A program made the position numbers and the translations under genes. Shown here piece after piece: positions 49,348-60,350 of a DNA stretch of 64,000 nt (positions within the stretch are counted from its first letter, which is position 1; each line of letters begins with the position of its first letter). Source of the DNA: Botryotinia globosa (lineage: Eukaryota > Ascomycota > Leotiomycetes > Helotiales > Sclerotiniaceae); contig RCSZ01000018.1 in the NCBI GenBank assembly GCA_014898425.1, positions 248,001-312,000 of the forward strand, read 5' to 3'. The notes beneath the pieces were generated by a model that searched no databases, was not told where the DNA came from, and saw only the letters and a list, made by a program, of their open reading frames with translations.

Positions 49348-51427
49348 CTACCATCCGAACCCTTCATCATGCCACCACACCTCCCTCCCCTTTTCAACCC
49401 ACTTCCCTACATGTTCTCTCAACTCCCTCGCCATACCCGTCGGTCCACAAACCAGGACCGCTACTTTCTCCTCCAGTCCTTGACAAAAGGTTCCATCTAT
49501 AATCGCGCGCAAATCCGGTCTTGAATATTTCGTATTACTAGATTGAGAGGCCAAGTTATGCATTTCCACACTACCAGGTTCACCTGGTGAAGAAGTGGAT
49601 GTGGAAGAAGAAGCACGGGGAGAAGTGATGTATAATTCTATTCCCGGGTTGCTTTCGATTTTGAGTTCTGAGTTCTCGTTTTGGGTTGAGGAGGAGGAAG
49701 ACAGTGCCCAGGATGATTCGGCTGCATCTCGCATAACCCAGATCATTCTCACATGGCTACCTATTCTACCTTCACTCTCCATATCTTGCTTTACAGCCCG
49801 ATAAATGGGCAAAGTAAAGGTAGCGCCTACGCCACCGGCTACGAGCAAGACTCTATCGAATTTCTCGGCTAGATTGGGGAATTTACGAGAGGTTCCATAG
49901 GGCCCTTCGATGTTGAGTGGTGGATGGGCTTTGTTGAGGTGAGAAAGAGAAGATACGGCAGATGTAGTTGGCCCGTTGAGAGTGCGCATTGTTAGAGTAA
50001 TTTGTGGTGAAGGTGTTTCTGAGACGGAAGCAACAGTGAATGGATTGTAGAGTAATTCGTAGAGATGGCGATTATACCCTGTAGATTTTGGGACGGATGA
50101 TGGGGGAATCGATAGGTAAACATGTTGACCTGGAGCATATTGAAATTGAGAGATTTTCGAAGGTGTAATTGGGATAGTGACTTCGACAAGTGAAGTTTCT
50201 GGGACTGGTTTAATGATAGCGAAAGCTTTAATGGTGTTGGATTTGCGAATGCCAAGGTCGATTATAAAAAGTGCGAATGCTTCGAGTATGTAAATACGGA
50301 GAGCAGTGGCATGGAAGAACAGAAGAGGAACGATGGCGATGGCGACAAAAAGATGAATGATAAAGAAAACCCGGTAAGACCAACGACGAACAATTGGTAG
50401 ACTCGTGATAATCAGGAGATTGATGAGCCAGAAAGAGAGGATACCGAAGATGATTATAGGTGTTGTGACTTTCATGTACAGAACTTCAATCTGAATCCAA
50501 CCATTTACGTACCAGCTGGCATGGCAGGCAAGAAGAGTCCATATGACTCGGCCGGATATTCGGTGCCAGGTGTTGAGCTGCTCATGCGATGATCCGAAGA
50601 ATACGGAAAGTGGTGAGTATAAAGATTTCATGGATAGTGCATAGTGAGCAGGAAATTGTGATGCTGCAACTATACCAAATCGCTTCGTTATATGAAAGTA
50701 ATCTGGATATATCATTAGTCATTATGTTCAATTATACAACATATGAATTTCCAAGGTCCTAGATACCTAGCCCAACCACAGTTTCACCGATAATAGGACC
50801 TTGACAGCTGAACAATATTTCAGAGACTGGATCCATTTGAGACAGGAAAGTGAATTCAAGAAGAAGAGGGGAGGTGATTCGCTTGTAATCTCAAATCTAC
50901 TCAGATATGAGATGTCTGCTGTTCTTTGCAAGTCCTCGATAGAAGAACTCCCACAAACTCCAATCTACAAGCAAACCACGTAACTTTGCTCGGAACATCA
51001 AACCCAATACGCCTCCTCCAACCAACGACAAAAATGAATAGATGATCATACCATCACCTGTTCTATGCACACACAAAAATCCCAACCAAGCCCCCCACGC
51101 CCCCGCCATAATCCACTGGCCCCTCTCGCCCCGACCGGGTGCCACTTCCCCGCCTAACCACCAGACGACACTTCTTGTCTTTCGTTTCCACTCCGCGCTC
51201 CTCGAAGTCCTCTTCTTCTTCGACGTAGGAGAACTGGGAAGGGCGTTGTAATCGACTTTCGATCGTTGACGCTCGGAATAAACCCATATTGCTAGTCGAT
51301 AGACGTTATACAGGATGACGGGGATAAAAATGGAAAGTTGGGCGTAGAGACCATATCGATCGAGGAGAATACGACTTTGGATTTTCTCTTCCGGAGTGGG
51401 AAATTTGATGCGGTAAGGCCAGGACAT
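49348..51427 (-). CDS. Ferric reductase-type flavocytochrome, FRE family (576 aa)
   Basis: Exons 51427-51052 and 50702-49348 with a long intron (349 nt) that joins HRTGD to DYFHITKRFG. FRE proteins use cytosolic NADPH, FAD and haem to reduce metal ions outside the plasma membrane. The N-terminal 60 residues hold one helix (LYAQLSIFIPVILYNVYRLAIWVYS). The haem-binding region includes HITKRFGIVAASQFPAHYALSM and SSHEQLNTWHRISGRVIWTLLACHASW. The FAD site is YNPFTVAS; the first residue is Asn where many relatives have His. GPYGTSRKF is the next motif. The NADPH side is LLVAGGVGATFTLPIY and VCGPTGMARELREHV. Ser-rich low-complexity DNA lies between these two motifs. The metal specificity is unknown. 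The gene is divergent from the LETM1-domain gene. Confidence 0.85.
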
Positions 51428-51904
51428 TTTGAGGTTATTGATATCGACAACGAACGACAGAAGACACGTTTATATATATATATGTTCATTCCCAACTACC
51501 CGCCCACTCAAAAAGTCCCGGGCAAATAGAGTTTATCGAGTATGGTTGGTATGTAAATGTTATTGTAGTCCCTGTCTATCCGAATCCTTTCGGACTGATG
51601 ATAGATTCCAGGTTACTCGAGTACCCGACACTAATACCGATTCTGACCCGCGTGGAAGCTCGGACCATCTAGACGGATGAAGATGAAATGTATGAAACTA
51701 ATAATCCCTGTTCGACTAAAATACCCCATGAAGACCTTGGGACGTCAATACATTTTAATACGGAAAATTAGAAATACCACTACTTGAGTAAATGTGAAAT
51801 TTCACCATTTTTTTGCAGAAAGTTTATCTAGCAAGGTATTCAACATCAAACTTATCTTTCTATCCAAATATATGAATTGAGTATCTACGAATCCCGCCAA
51901 TGCG
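51428..51904. promoter_or_regulatory. Divergent promoter region between FRE-type and LETM1-domain genes
   Basis: 477 bp with no gene. It includes a (TA)n run (about 51473-51484). Two genes are driven from it in opposite directions; iron-responsive GATA-type sites were not clear. Confidence 0.4.
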
Positions 51905-52977
51905 ATGAATACAACCACCATGCGCAGTCTGCGCACTTCATCCCTCTTCCACTCGCCCCTCAAACCTCAATATCAACCCCTCATCCGTCTCTGCTCCCTG
52001 CCACCAACCCAGCGTTTCCAATCCAGCACTCCTCTCTCACCCTCTCTCCCCTCCAATCTAATCCCCGCCAATACCGTCAATGGACCTCCCTCGACTCTCC
52101 CCGCGCCCCTCGATCTCCCCACCCGCGAACCCAACCAACCATTCTTCTTCAAATACGCCTTCACCCTCGGAAAAGCCTATGCTAATTTCTACAAAACCGG
52201 CGTCAAAAACATCTACTACAATTTCATTGCCTCCCGCACCATCCAAACCATTATCGATGAAAAACACAAATCCTCTCTCTCCTCCGCCGTAAAAGGCGAT
52301 GCGCTATCTCGTTCGGATTTCCAACTCTTGATCCGCAATCGCCACGATGTGAAGCGCGTTCCCATCTTTGCTCTGGTATTTTTGATCTGTGGAGAATTTA
52401 CGCCACTGGTCGTTATTGCGATCAGTAGTGTCGTGCCGTGGACATGTCGGATTCCCAAACAAATCAATGCGGATCGAAAGAAATTGGAGGAGAGAAGAGC
52501 GATTAGTTTTAGAAATTTGACTATGAAGACTCCGCCTGCGGGAACGGATGCGCAGGGATTGAAGCGTATGCAGCTGTTGCATATCTCTTGGAGTTTGGGT
52601 CTGAGTAGTAGTGTGTGGGATTATATCGGAGGAAGATTCCCTGGACTGCCCAATGGGATTTTGAGGAGGAGAGTGGTGAAGAGAGTGAAGTATTTGGATA
52701 TGGATGATAAGCTCATTAAGAATGAGGGGGGTGTGAAAGGAATGTTGGAAGAAGAATTAAGGATGGCATGTGTGGAAAGAGGAATCGATGTTATGGGACG
52801 GGATATCCACATGTTAAGGATGCACTTGAATGCTTGGTTGAGATCGAGAGAAAAGGTTGGAGTGGAAACTCTGCTTTTGACCAGGTGAGCTGACAAATGA
52901 TCTTCGAGCCCCTAAATTCAACAGCTAACTATTTAAAAAGACCAGCAGCATGGCCCTCGAAGCCTAAGATGCTCTAG
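51905..52977 (+). CDS. Mitochondrial LETM1-domain protein (338 aa)
   Basis: Exons 51905-52884 and 52941-52977. LETM1-type proteins are inner-membrane proteins tied to K+/H+ exchange and ribosome binding. The first 55 residues are an Arg-, Ser- and Leu-rich presequence (MNTTTMRSLRTSSLFHSPL...). The one clear helix is VPIFALVFLICGEFTPLVVIAISSVVPW. The LETM1 RBD-like part has RNLTMKTPPAG, VWDYIGGRFPGLPNGILRRRV, LEEELRMACVERGIDVMG and LRMHLNAWLRSREK. The end LLLTRPAAWPSKPKML depends on the intron; without it the frame stops two codons later. Shorter than yeast Mdm38 (about 570 aa), so it is more likely a LETMD1/Mrs7-type short member. An ATG at 51900 is out of frame. Confidence 0.85.
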
Positions 52978-53489
52978 ATACCCAGTAGCACATACGACTT
53001 TGTACGATAGCACACGAATTTTATGTCCAGATACACGCACTTCGATTCCATTTCTTGTTCATTCACAAAATCATCTCCACATGTACAGCAATTGTAGGAT
53101 ACGGGAAAAGGCAACCACACTTCTCGATAGATAAAAAGACCTCACTCAGTATATAGATAGACATAGAAATAGAAACATCTCTGCATTTGATATTATGCGT
53201 TTATTAAGAGCTGTGATGTATATCTACGCACGAGTGATTTCTTCTGTTTCTATCCACTAATGTGCTCTCATCGCTAGCTCTTCTTGAAACGGCATGCATC
53301 ATGTAAATCATACACGGTAGAAAACAAACTCTTAACACGATGATAACTCCCATACCATGCCAGGCCCTAAACTCCCGAAATGCACATTTCACCATAGTTC
53401 ATCGCGTAATATACAGAAACGCCATTCCCATATGCAAATTCAACGATGGCTTCCCAGTTGGAAAAGGACCAAGGCCCACAATCCACCGC
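52978..53489. other. Convergent intergenic region
   Basis: 3' ends of the LETM1-domain and Nab3-like genes. No gene supported. Confidence 0.4.
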
Positions 53490-56116
53490 TTACTGTCTAT
53501 ATCTAGCCAATTGGGCCATGATAGCCTGTACCTGCTGTGCATCTTGTCCATTTTGTTGCGCAGCTGACTGACCATATGCAGCGCCGTTGTTATAGCTGGC
53601 GTAAGGGTCTGTAGCAGCCTGCGGCATTGATTGTTGATAAATCTGTTGAGGTACTTGTTGTGGCTGTGGTGCTAATCCACCCAACAGACCAACAAGGTCT
53701 ACTGCGGAGTTTGCTGCTACAGCAGGTGCATTCTGTTGCTGAGGCATATTGTTCAACGTTCCAAGCAACTTTTGCAAAGTAGGATTGTCCAACTGTCCCA
53801 TGATATTGGCGATATTTGCATTTGGTTGTGCTGTCGGAGCTTGGTATACCGGAGCTGGGTTCGGCGCGTACTGAGGTCTCTGAGCTGTGGCTTTCGCACG
53901 TACGACAAGCTCGGCAGCAATCTTAGGTTCCAAATCCTGATACTCATCAAATCGAACAGCAGCATTAATACCTCCTGAGCGATCGAATACTTGCAAAGGT
54001 ATTTTGCTAGCGTTTTGAGATCTCATATCAAGTTGAGAGACTGCGATGACACCTTCGAGAATTTGTCTACGAATAACAGCTTGAAGAGAGAGTCGAGGGC
54101 TAAGGAACATTACTTCGGTTTTGACACCTCGTCCGCGAAGTTCTCCCTCAACCCAGGAGACAAACCCTCGGTCTAACTCCGCCATAAGAATTATTTGAAC
54201 ATCGGGAACCATTGATGGCTCGCGTCGAGGGATTTGAAGCGTGCCATCTTCATTGGCTTCACGAGTTCTTGGGCTTGGGCTACGATCTCTATAACTGCCA
54301 CGCTGTGCACCTGAGAAAGGAGATCGTGACCGACGCCTATCTCTGCTATCGTATGAATCATTGTTACGAGTAGATCTGTATTCGTCTCTGGTTTCTCTGC
54401 CCCTATAGTTTCGACCTGGCGATGGCGACCTACCAGATCGATATCCATCATGCGGGCGTTGACTTCCATGCTGCGGTTGCGATCTATGGCGATCATTCTG
54501 ATTACGATCGTTGTGATTGTAGCCTGAACCACGAGCTTCTAGCTGAGTATTACGATTACGAGCCGATGCATTTCCTCTTGTTTGTTCAGGGGATTGAGAT
54601 CGTCTCCAGGTCTGACCTGCATTTCGAGTGTTCTTCTGTACCTTGGACACTTCGAGGTCTATACGAAGAATATTAGCTTAGCTTCGAAAGCAATATGAAA
54701 TAACTTACGCATTCTGCGGCCTCTAACTTCCTTGCCTTGCTCCATCTCTAAAGCTTTGTAACAAGAGGCGGCATCATGAAATTGAACAAATCCAAATGCT
54801 TGTTTGATCGATATTTGGGCAAGTTCGCCATACTTGTGAAAAACATGGAACAAGTCTCGTTTAGTAAGTTTTTCCGATGGAAGATTACCTGAACAGAAAT
54901 TAGCTATTTGAAGATTAGCGGTATTGTAAAAGACTTTCTTACCTATAAACAATCGTGAGCCTTTTGGAAATCTCTCCCAAATTCCTTCAGTGACATATGT
55001 GCGTTCTCTGTCAAGAAATTCATCATATTTTTTCTGCACCGTTGGTCCCCAAGGTCTGTCATCATTGTCATGTCCATCATGGGATTGGTCAGATGGAAAG
55101 CGACGGGTTTGTGTGTAAATCTTTGGGCTGTTCGCATCTTGATTGGGATGATTGAAAGAACTGGAAACAGATGGGGGTGGGGGAAGTCCATATCGGGGAT
55201 CAGTAGCGGTACCAGGGGCACCGACTGCAACTAATGGTGATGTTACACCAGAATGGTTATAGGAATTGGGTTGGTGTGAAAAACCTGAACCTCCAACATT
55301 GTACTTATGGGGATCATCGAAAGAAGTATAATTGGAACGTTTAGGAATTTGGGTAATTTGTGGGCGGGGGGGAAGGCTTGCATGGGTAGGTAGACTCGAG
55401 CTACCTTTTGGAGGGGCATTGCTAGAAGAGGAAGAATTTGGGCGGGCAGCTTGTGCATTAATCTCGGCATTGGCAGTAATATTGTCCAAAAGCTGCTGAA
55501 TGTCTATTTCTCCGTTTGGATCCTCAGAGTTTGTGGTTTCCGCTTTGGTAATGGGATTTTGAGAATCATCAGAGCTTTGGGCAGCTGTGGATTGAGGAAT
55601 CGAGGGAACAGTAAGAGAAGGGATGGTATGGGCGGGCTGGGTTTCTGGGCCATTTTGGGTATCAAATGTGGCAGGTCGGTTGTTGGAAAGAGAATTGGGC
55701 AATTCGCTCGTTGGCACTGTGTTAGGAAGACTGCTCGACTCTTGGTCAACTGCCTGTGATTGATCGCGACTATCTGAATGTTCTTCCCCATCAGAGTCAA
55801 ATGTCATGGCATAATCATCGCCCTCATCTTCTTCCTCAGCCTTTGCTACTGTTGTATCCTCATCCTTCTCATCATATGCATCTGAAAAGCGCGTATCGGA
55901 AAGTGGAGATTCTATATCCTCAGAAACCATCGAGGATTCGATGACTTCAGGGACCACTAAAGGAGCCTTTGATGGCTCATGGGTCGTCGTCATATTGAAA
56001 GTCGGATCAATCTGATTTCGAAGAACAGGAATTTCGGATGGATTGGGAAAGTGAACCGGAAGTGGAGAGAGCGGTGATTGGATTTTGGTATGGAATTCAG
56101 GTGGTTCTGAAGTCAT
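53490..56116 (-). CDS. Nab3-like nuclear RNA-binding protein (840 aa)
   Basis: Exons 56116-54943, 54888-54709 and 54658-53490. Nab3 with Nrd1 and Sen1 ends transcription of short non-coding RNAs in yeast and hands them to the exosome. Residues 1-390 are acidic and disordered. The RRM (about 388-455) reads RLFIGNLPSEKLTKRDLFHVFHKYGELAQISIKQAFGFVQF; its RNP2 is split by an intron. After it come HLEVSKVQK, an RS/RG-rich basic stretch and an anticodon-binding-like domain (VPDVQIILMAELDRGFVSWVE to LDMRSQNASKIPLQVFDR). A Gln/Asn/Pro-rich tail with poly-Gln runs follows. The layout of acidic, RRM, anticodon-binding-like and Gln-rich parts fits fungal Nab3. The upstream extension in the same frame begins with a TTG codon, so the start is the MTSEPPE methionine. 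Confidence 0.85.
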
Positions 56117-56902
56117 AAATGTCTTTGTTATGGGTGCGGAATGCACACAAACTGCCAAAGTTGATTGGATCCGATATTTGAGAAATTCGTATGCTAGGAG
56201 AAGATACAAACTGATGAAAAGTAGCAGATATGAAAATTAATGGAGTTTGGAGATAGTTTGATAGGCAAAGGCGATGCGATAAGTTTGCAATCCAGACTTA
56301 GGCAAGATTTGATTTGCCTGCTCGATTGAAAACTTTGGGGGAAACTGCTATCAAGAAATAGTTATCTATTAGATTATCAAAAGTACCGTTGTCGCCTTGG
56401 TAATGTAAAAGACCTTGATGTTTACTGGCGTCAGGTTGATGATTTTCTTGGGTATGATGGGATCGAAGTTGTGAGGTTGTCGCAATGGTTTTGATGATTT
56501 CTCGAAATGGTTTATGAGAGAGAGTTATTATTAAGGATTGAATGAATTTGATCATGCCAAGAAATCTTGAAAGACCTTTTTTCACTAGCCGTACTGGTAC
56601 TGGTGTGAAGTACTAGGTAGTCTAGGAGAGTCTGGCTCGGATAAAGCTCGGATATGTGAAGTGGTGACTTTACGAAGTACTTAAGAATGCTTATGTAATA
56701 CCCTTGGATGCCCAGGTGGTCATTTGTTTTACATTTACATTTGCCCTCACCTGCACTGTAACACTACACTTTAATACTGGAGCCAAAAGGGGAAAGTTTC
56801 CATCTGTAAAGTATTTACATACTCCCTCAGTCAAGCAACACCTTATCAACATTGTATGAACCTCTAGGCAGGTGAAATAGCAAAGAAGTTTGTCGAAGTG
56901 AT
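56117..56902. promoter_or_regulatory. Divergent promoter region between Nab3-like and Pth4-like genes
   Basis: 786 bp, AT-rich, with no supported gene. A minus-strand frame at 56298-56585 is not recognised. Confidence 0.4.
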
Positions 56903-57936
56903 ATGCATTATTTTGCCAAGCTCACAGCTCAGCTGCTGCAATCATCTTCTCAAATTATCAAGCCAATTTGTACAACATCTCTTCGAACACGACCTTTATT
57001 CGCAAGGTTGAATCTTCAGAGTGGTAGATCATATTCTGTTCAATCTACAGATGACATTGAATTTGAGGTTGCCAGAAAATGGTATTCTAATTTCAATGAA
57101 TCGACTGTTCCTACAAAGCTAGCCGAGACTACCTACTCAGCTGCCGGAGGTCCTGGTGGTCAAAAGACCAACAAGTACGTCGAGCTTCTTGAATCCAAAG
57201 ACCAAGTCTTCTAAGTACTGATCCCTCCAGAACATCTTCAAAAGCAAATACCATTTGGTCTATGAAAAAGCTCGATGCCATTCTGCCATTGATAATATCG
57301 AAGGGATTACGCCGTGGTACTTATTATGTAAAGAATACTGATGCAATTCAGATTCAATGTGATAGTAGCCGCAATCGAACTGATAATAAAGAAGAGACAC
57401 ATCGAAGGTTAAATGAAGAAATCAAACGTATATACAGAACAACCGTTCCGGGAAAGGCTTCAATTGAACAACAGCAGAGAGTGAAGCACTTGTGAGTCAT
57501 CATTTTCCTTTATTTTGTGTCATTTCGAGCGGCATCCATTCGTAAAGTTCGTCCTTCCTATATAAAACATCATTTCCCTCAATAATAAATGGTGGAAGAG
57601 ATTCTTTTCGAGCAAACCGTGTAAGCTAAGGGGACAAGTACCCAGAAAGTCATAAAATACAGCCAGAAGGAAAAGCTATCCAAGCGGAAGTCGCAGACTG
57701 AGACCCGTCGTCATCAAGATATCAGGGCAAGTTAACTTTGTGATATTTATCTGGAGCCCTTGATGATCGCGATGCAGTTCGACACCGTTGAGATACTGTC
57801 ACCTATTTGAACACAAGAATGCGCTAATATTCATGACAGACAAACTTCAGCCAACATAGCAAGGCTAAAGATGAAAAAGCAACATGGGGATAAAAAGAAG
57901 TCTCGAAGTAGTGGAAAAGGCGGCGGTGACTTCTGA
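56903..57936 (+). CDS. Mitochondrial ribosome-rescue peptidyl-tRNA hydrolase, Pth4/ICT1 type (228 aa)
   Basis: Exons 56903-57174, 57231-57491, 57663-57730 and 57851-57936. ICT1/Pth4 proteins release stalled peptides from mitochondrial ribosomes through a GGQ loop. The N-terminus (MHYFAKLTAQLLQ...) is a presequence. The catalytic loop is GGPGGQKTNKTSSK, with GGQ at residues 85-87 and the Lys/Asn/Lys that follow as in the family. Next are GLRRGTYYVKNTDAIQIQCDSSRNRTDNKEE and a basic tail NIARLKMKKQHGDKKKSRSSGKGGGDF. The last two introns are the least certain (171 nt and 120 nt, the last with a weak GTTAAC donor). They were chosen because they restore the ALK/ARLKMKK tail. The codon for the K before TSS spans the first junction. 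Confidence 0.8.
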
Positions 57937-58315
57937 AACAGAAGTATCACATACTTATTGTATTGTCTGGAATGTTCTACTGGCTTTCAAAAGTTCACTG
58001 AGAGAACACGAATTGGTTCACCGGATGAAGAAGCATATATGCATCATATTTCAATTGCTTTGAAGCAGATTCTATGCATGAGTATCGGATGTGGCTGTTG
58101 TATAGTTTGAGGACACAGATTATGCAGGAAGCCAGCAGAACGAATAATTCTGCGTGGTTACACTATATACCTACCTAGGTATACAACACCATGTCTCAGT
58201 CATCAACATGGATTGATTGTTGGTAGGGCTGAAGGATGAATAGTCTACCTTACCCCCGGTTATCTGAAAAGCTATGATATATGAAAATGATAAACAATAC
58301 TTCGACAATCGACAC
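57937..58315. other. Intergenic region
   Basis: 3' side of the Pth4-like gene. No gene supported. Confidence 0.4.
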
Positions 58316-58765
58316 TTACAGTCCGATCAGTCTTAGTGATTTCGCGTCCCGTTGGTGAAAATATTCTAATGCGACATGCAACGAACCTTGCGGATGAAAA
58401 AATCCTCCTGAATTGGTATCAACAACTTCAACCCGATGAAATAAGGGACTGGGCAAAGTTTGATAGGTGATATTCCTTGATCTTGTTCGCACTACATGGC
58501 TAAGTATCATGGAGAATCGAGTCTAGGGTGGCAATTGAATATCCCTTGTCTGACAAACAAGATATCCATGGCTAGATATGTAGCTGCTCAGTTCAAAACG
58601 CAATGCAGGACGACTGGAATACCAAACAGTTTTTCTATCCTCGCTTGGCGAAGAAGAAGAGATCTGATGCCATAAGACACTCTCGATAGCAAAATCCCGT
58701 AAACTACCTAGTACTTCCAGATATAAAGACCCCTTCAAACTCGCCCATGAAATCGCATACAAATC
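58316..58765 (-). pseudogene. Protein-like frame with an internal stop (about 145 aa)
   Basis: Read leftward, one frame is open from an acceptor-like ACAG at about 58770 to a TAA at 58316, apart from a single TAG at 58523-58525. Both sides look like real protein: before it EDLYAISWASLKGSLYLEVL then RDFAIESVLWHQI and SRPALRFELSSYISSHGY; after it YQTLPSPLFHRVEVVDTNSG and HPQGSLHVALEYFHQRD. No intron was found that removes the stop and keeps the frame. It may be a pseudogene, the last exon of a wider gene, or a missed splice site. I do not recognise the family. Confidence 0.4.
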
Positions 58766-58769
58766 CTCA

Positions 58770-60350
58770 ATCTGTCTTGTCTACAACAATACGAAGAAAG
58801 AAAGGCCCGACCTGTCTTGAGATTCTCGGTGACTAGAGTAGATATCCTACCATAACCCACTCATTCATTCATTGAGTGATTGAGATAGATACCTAGGTAG
58901 TTCAAGAACAACCCCAAATTCAAATTCCACGCATACCTACAGTGTCTAGTCCTCTCATTACCCCGTCCCTCCTCGCCCGCTAGCTAGCTATACCCAATCC
59001 AATACATATAGGTAGTACTTTTCGCGAAATCCAATGCAAAATGTGCACCATACTATGTATACACATAGCATACCACCTTCCAGCTTTTCCATCTTCCACC
59101 TCTAAATCATTCTAAACAAATAAAACCAAATCAAGAATCACAATGAATATTCGAATTTCGAAGAATGTCATGATATCCCATTACACACCAACCCATCCCA
59201 TCATATACCAACCCATCACACACCGACCTCAGATACCTATCTTTACCTACCCCCTGCCTATCCCCTACCTCGTCTAAATACCTCCCCAAACACATCTTAC
59301 CACTCAACCCCCTCAGCCCAAACACAAAGAAATATCATATATACCCGACCAGATATATAATATAAGAATTACCTACCTAATACTATACTCGATGAATCAA
59401 TCTATGAATACGGAACCAACTTTAACTTTATTAATCAACGTTATTAACCAACGTTACTAGCCAACAATAAGCCAACTCACCAACTCAGAATCAAAGAACC
59501 AAAGAATCAAAGAATCAAAGAATCAAAGAACCAAAGACCAACGATCAACGATCAACGATCAACGATCAATAACTAATAACCAACGATTAATAACTAGCAA
59601 CTAATAACCAACAACTAACAGTTAGCAACTAACAGTTAGCAACTACCAATTAGCAACCAGAGATTACCAGCCACCATCTCACCTCACCTCACCTCACAGC
59701 ATCCAATTTTATCTCCCCCTCTCCTCTCCTCTCCTCTCCTCTCCTATCCTATTCTATCCTATCCTCTCCTATTCTTCCCTCCCCTCCCCTCCCACCCCTC
59801 TCATCCCTCTCATCCCTCCCACCCAAACAATAACAATAACAATAACAATAACAATAACAATAACAATAACAATGACGACGTCACCCCCAAGCACAGCATA
59901 GCATAGCATAGCACAGCACAGCAGCCCACAGCCTAGACTCAAATCACAAGAAACCCAATGAAGAAATTCAACCCCCTTCCTCCCCCAATTACAATACAAT
60001 TACAATACAATCATAACACAATCACAAATACTTTGTTTGGACAGAAGACAAAGACAATTGTACTAAAAATCGATTGATTGCTATACTAACAACTCATTAC
60101 TCACTGACCGGTCCAGGATATCATATGCTGTTTTCTTAAAACGCCAATTCAAGTCCCCACTCCCCCCTTCCTACACATTCCATTCAATACCATCCAGTAC
60201 TATCCCATCCCATCCCATCTATCCGATCAAACATCAGCATTACTTCTTTTCACTACCCAGTCCCATCCCTCACACTGATCCTACACATTAAATTCATATT
60301 CTCATTCTCATTCTCATTCTCCTTCCACTCTAATTTTAACCTCCTCATTC
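58770..60350. other. Simple-repeat-rich intergenic region (1.6 kb)
   Basis: Contains CAAAGAATCAAAG repeats (about 59495-59540), GATCAACGATCAACG repeats (about 59540-59570), AACTAATAAC-type repeats (59570-59660), TCTCCTCTCCT runs (about 59700-59770), a (AATAAC)n run at about 59828-59872 and AGCATAGCAT repeats (about 59895-59925). No gene supported. Confidence 0.5.

Noticed and set aside
54659..56209. One long frame without the intron inside the Nab3-like RRM
   Set aside because: The open frame exists because the intron length is a multiple of three; conserved RNP2 and clear splice signals favour splicing.
57663..57730. Alternative GC donor (GCAAGT) for the third intron of the Pth4-like gene
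   Set aside because: A GC-AG junction would not keep the reading frame into the conserved basic tail with any AG nearby; the GTTAAC donor does.
59769..59999. Val/Ile repeat frame on the minus strand
   Set aside because: Comes from the (AATAAC)n repeat; not a gene.
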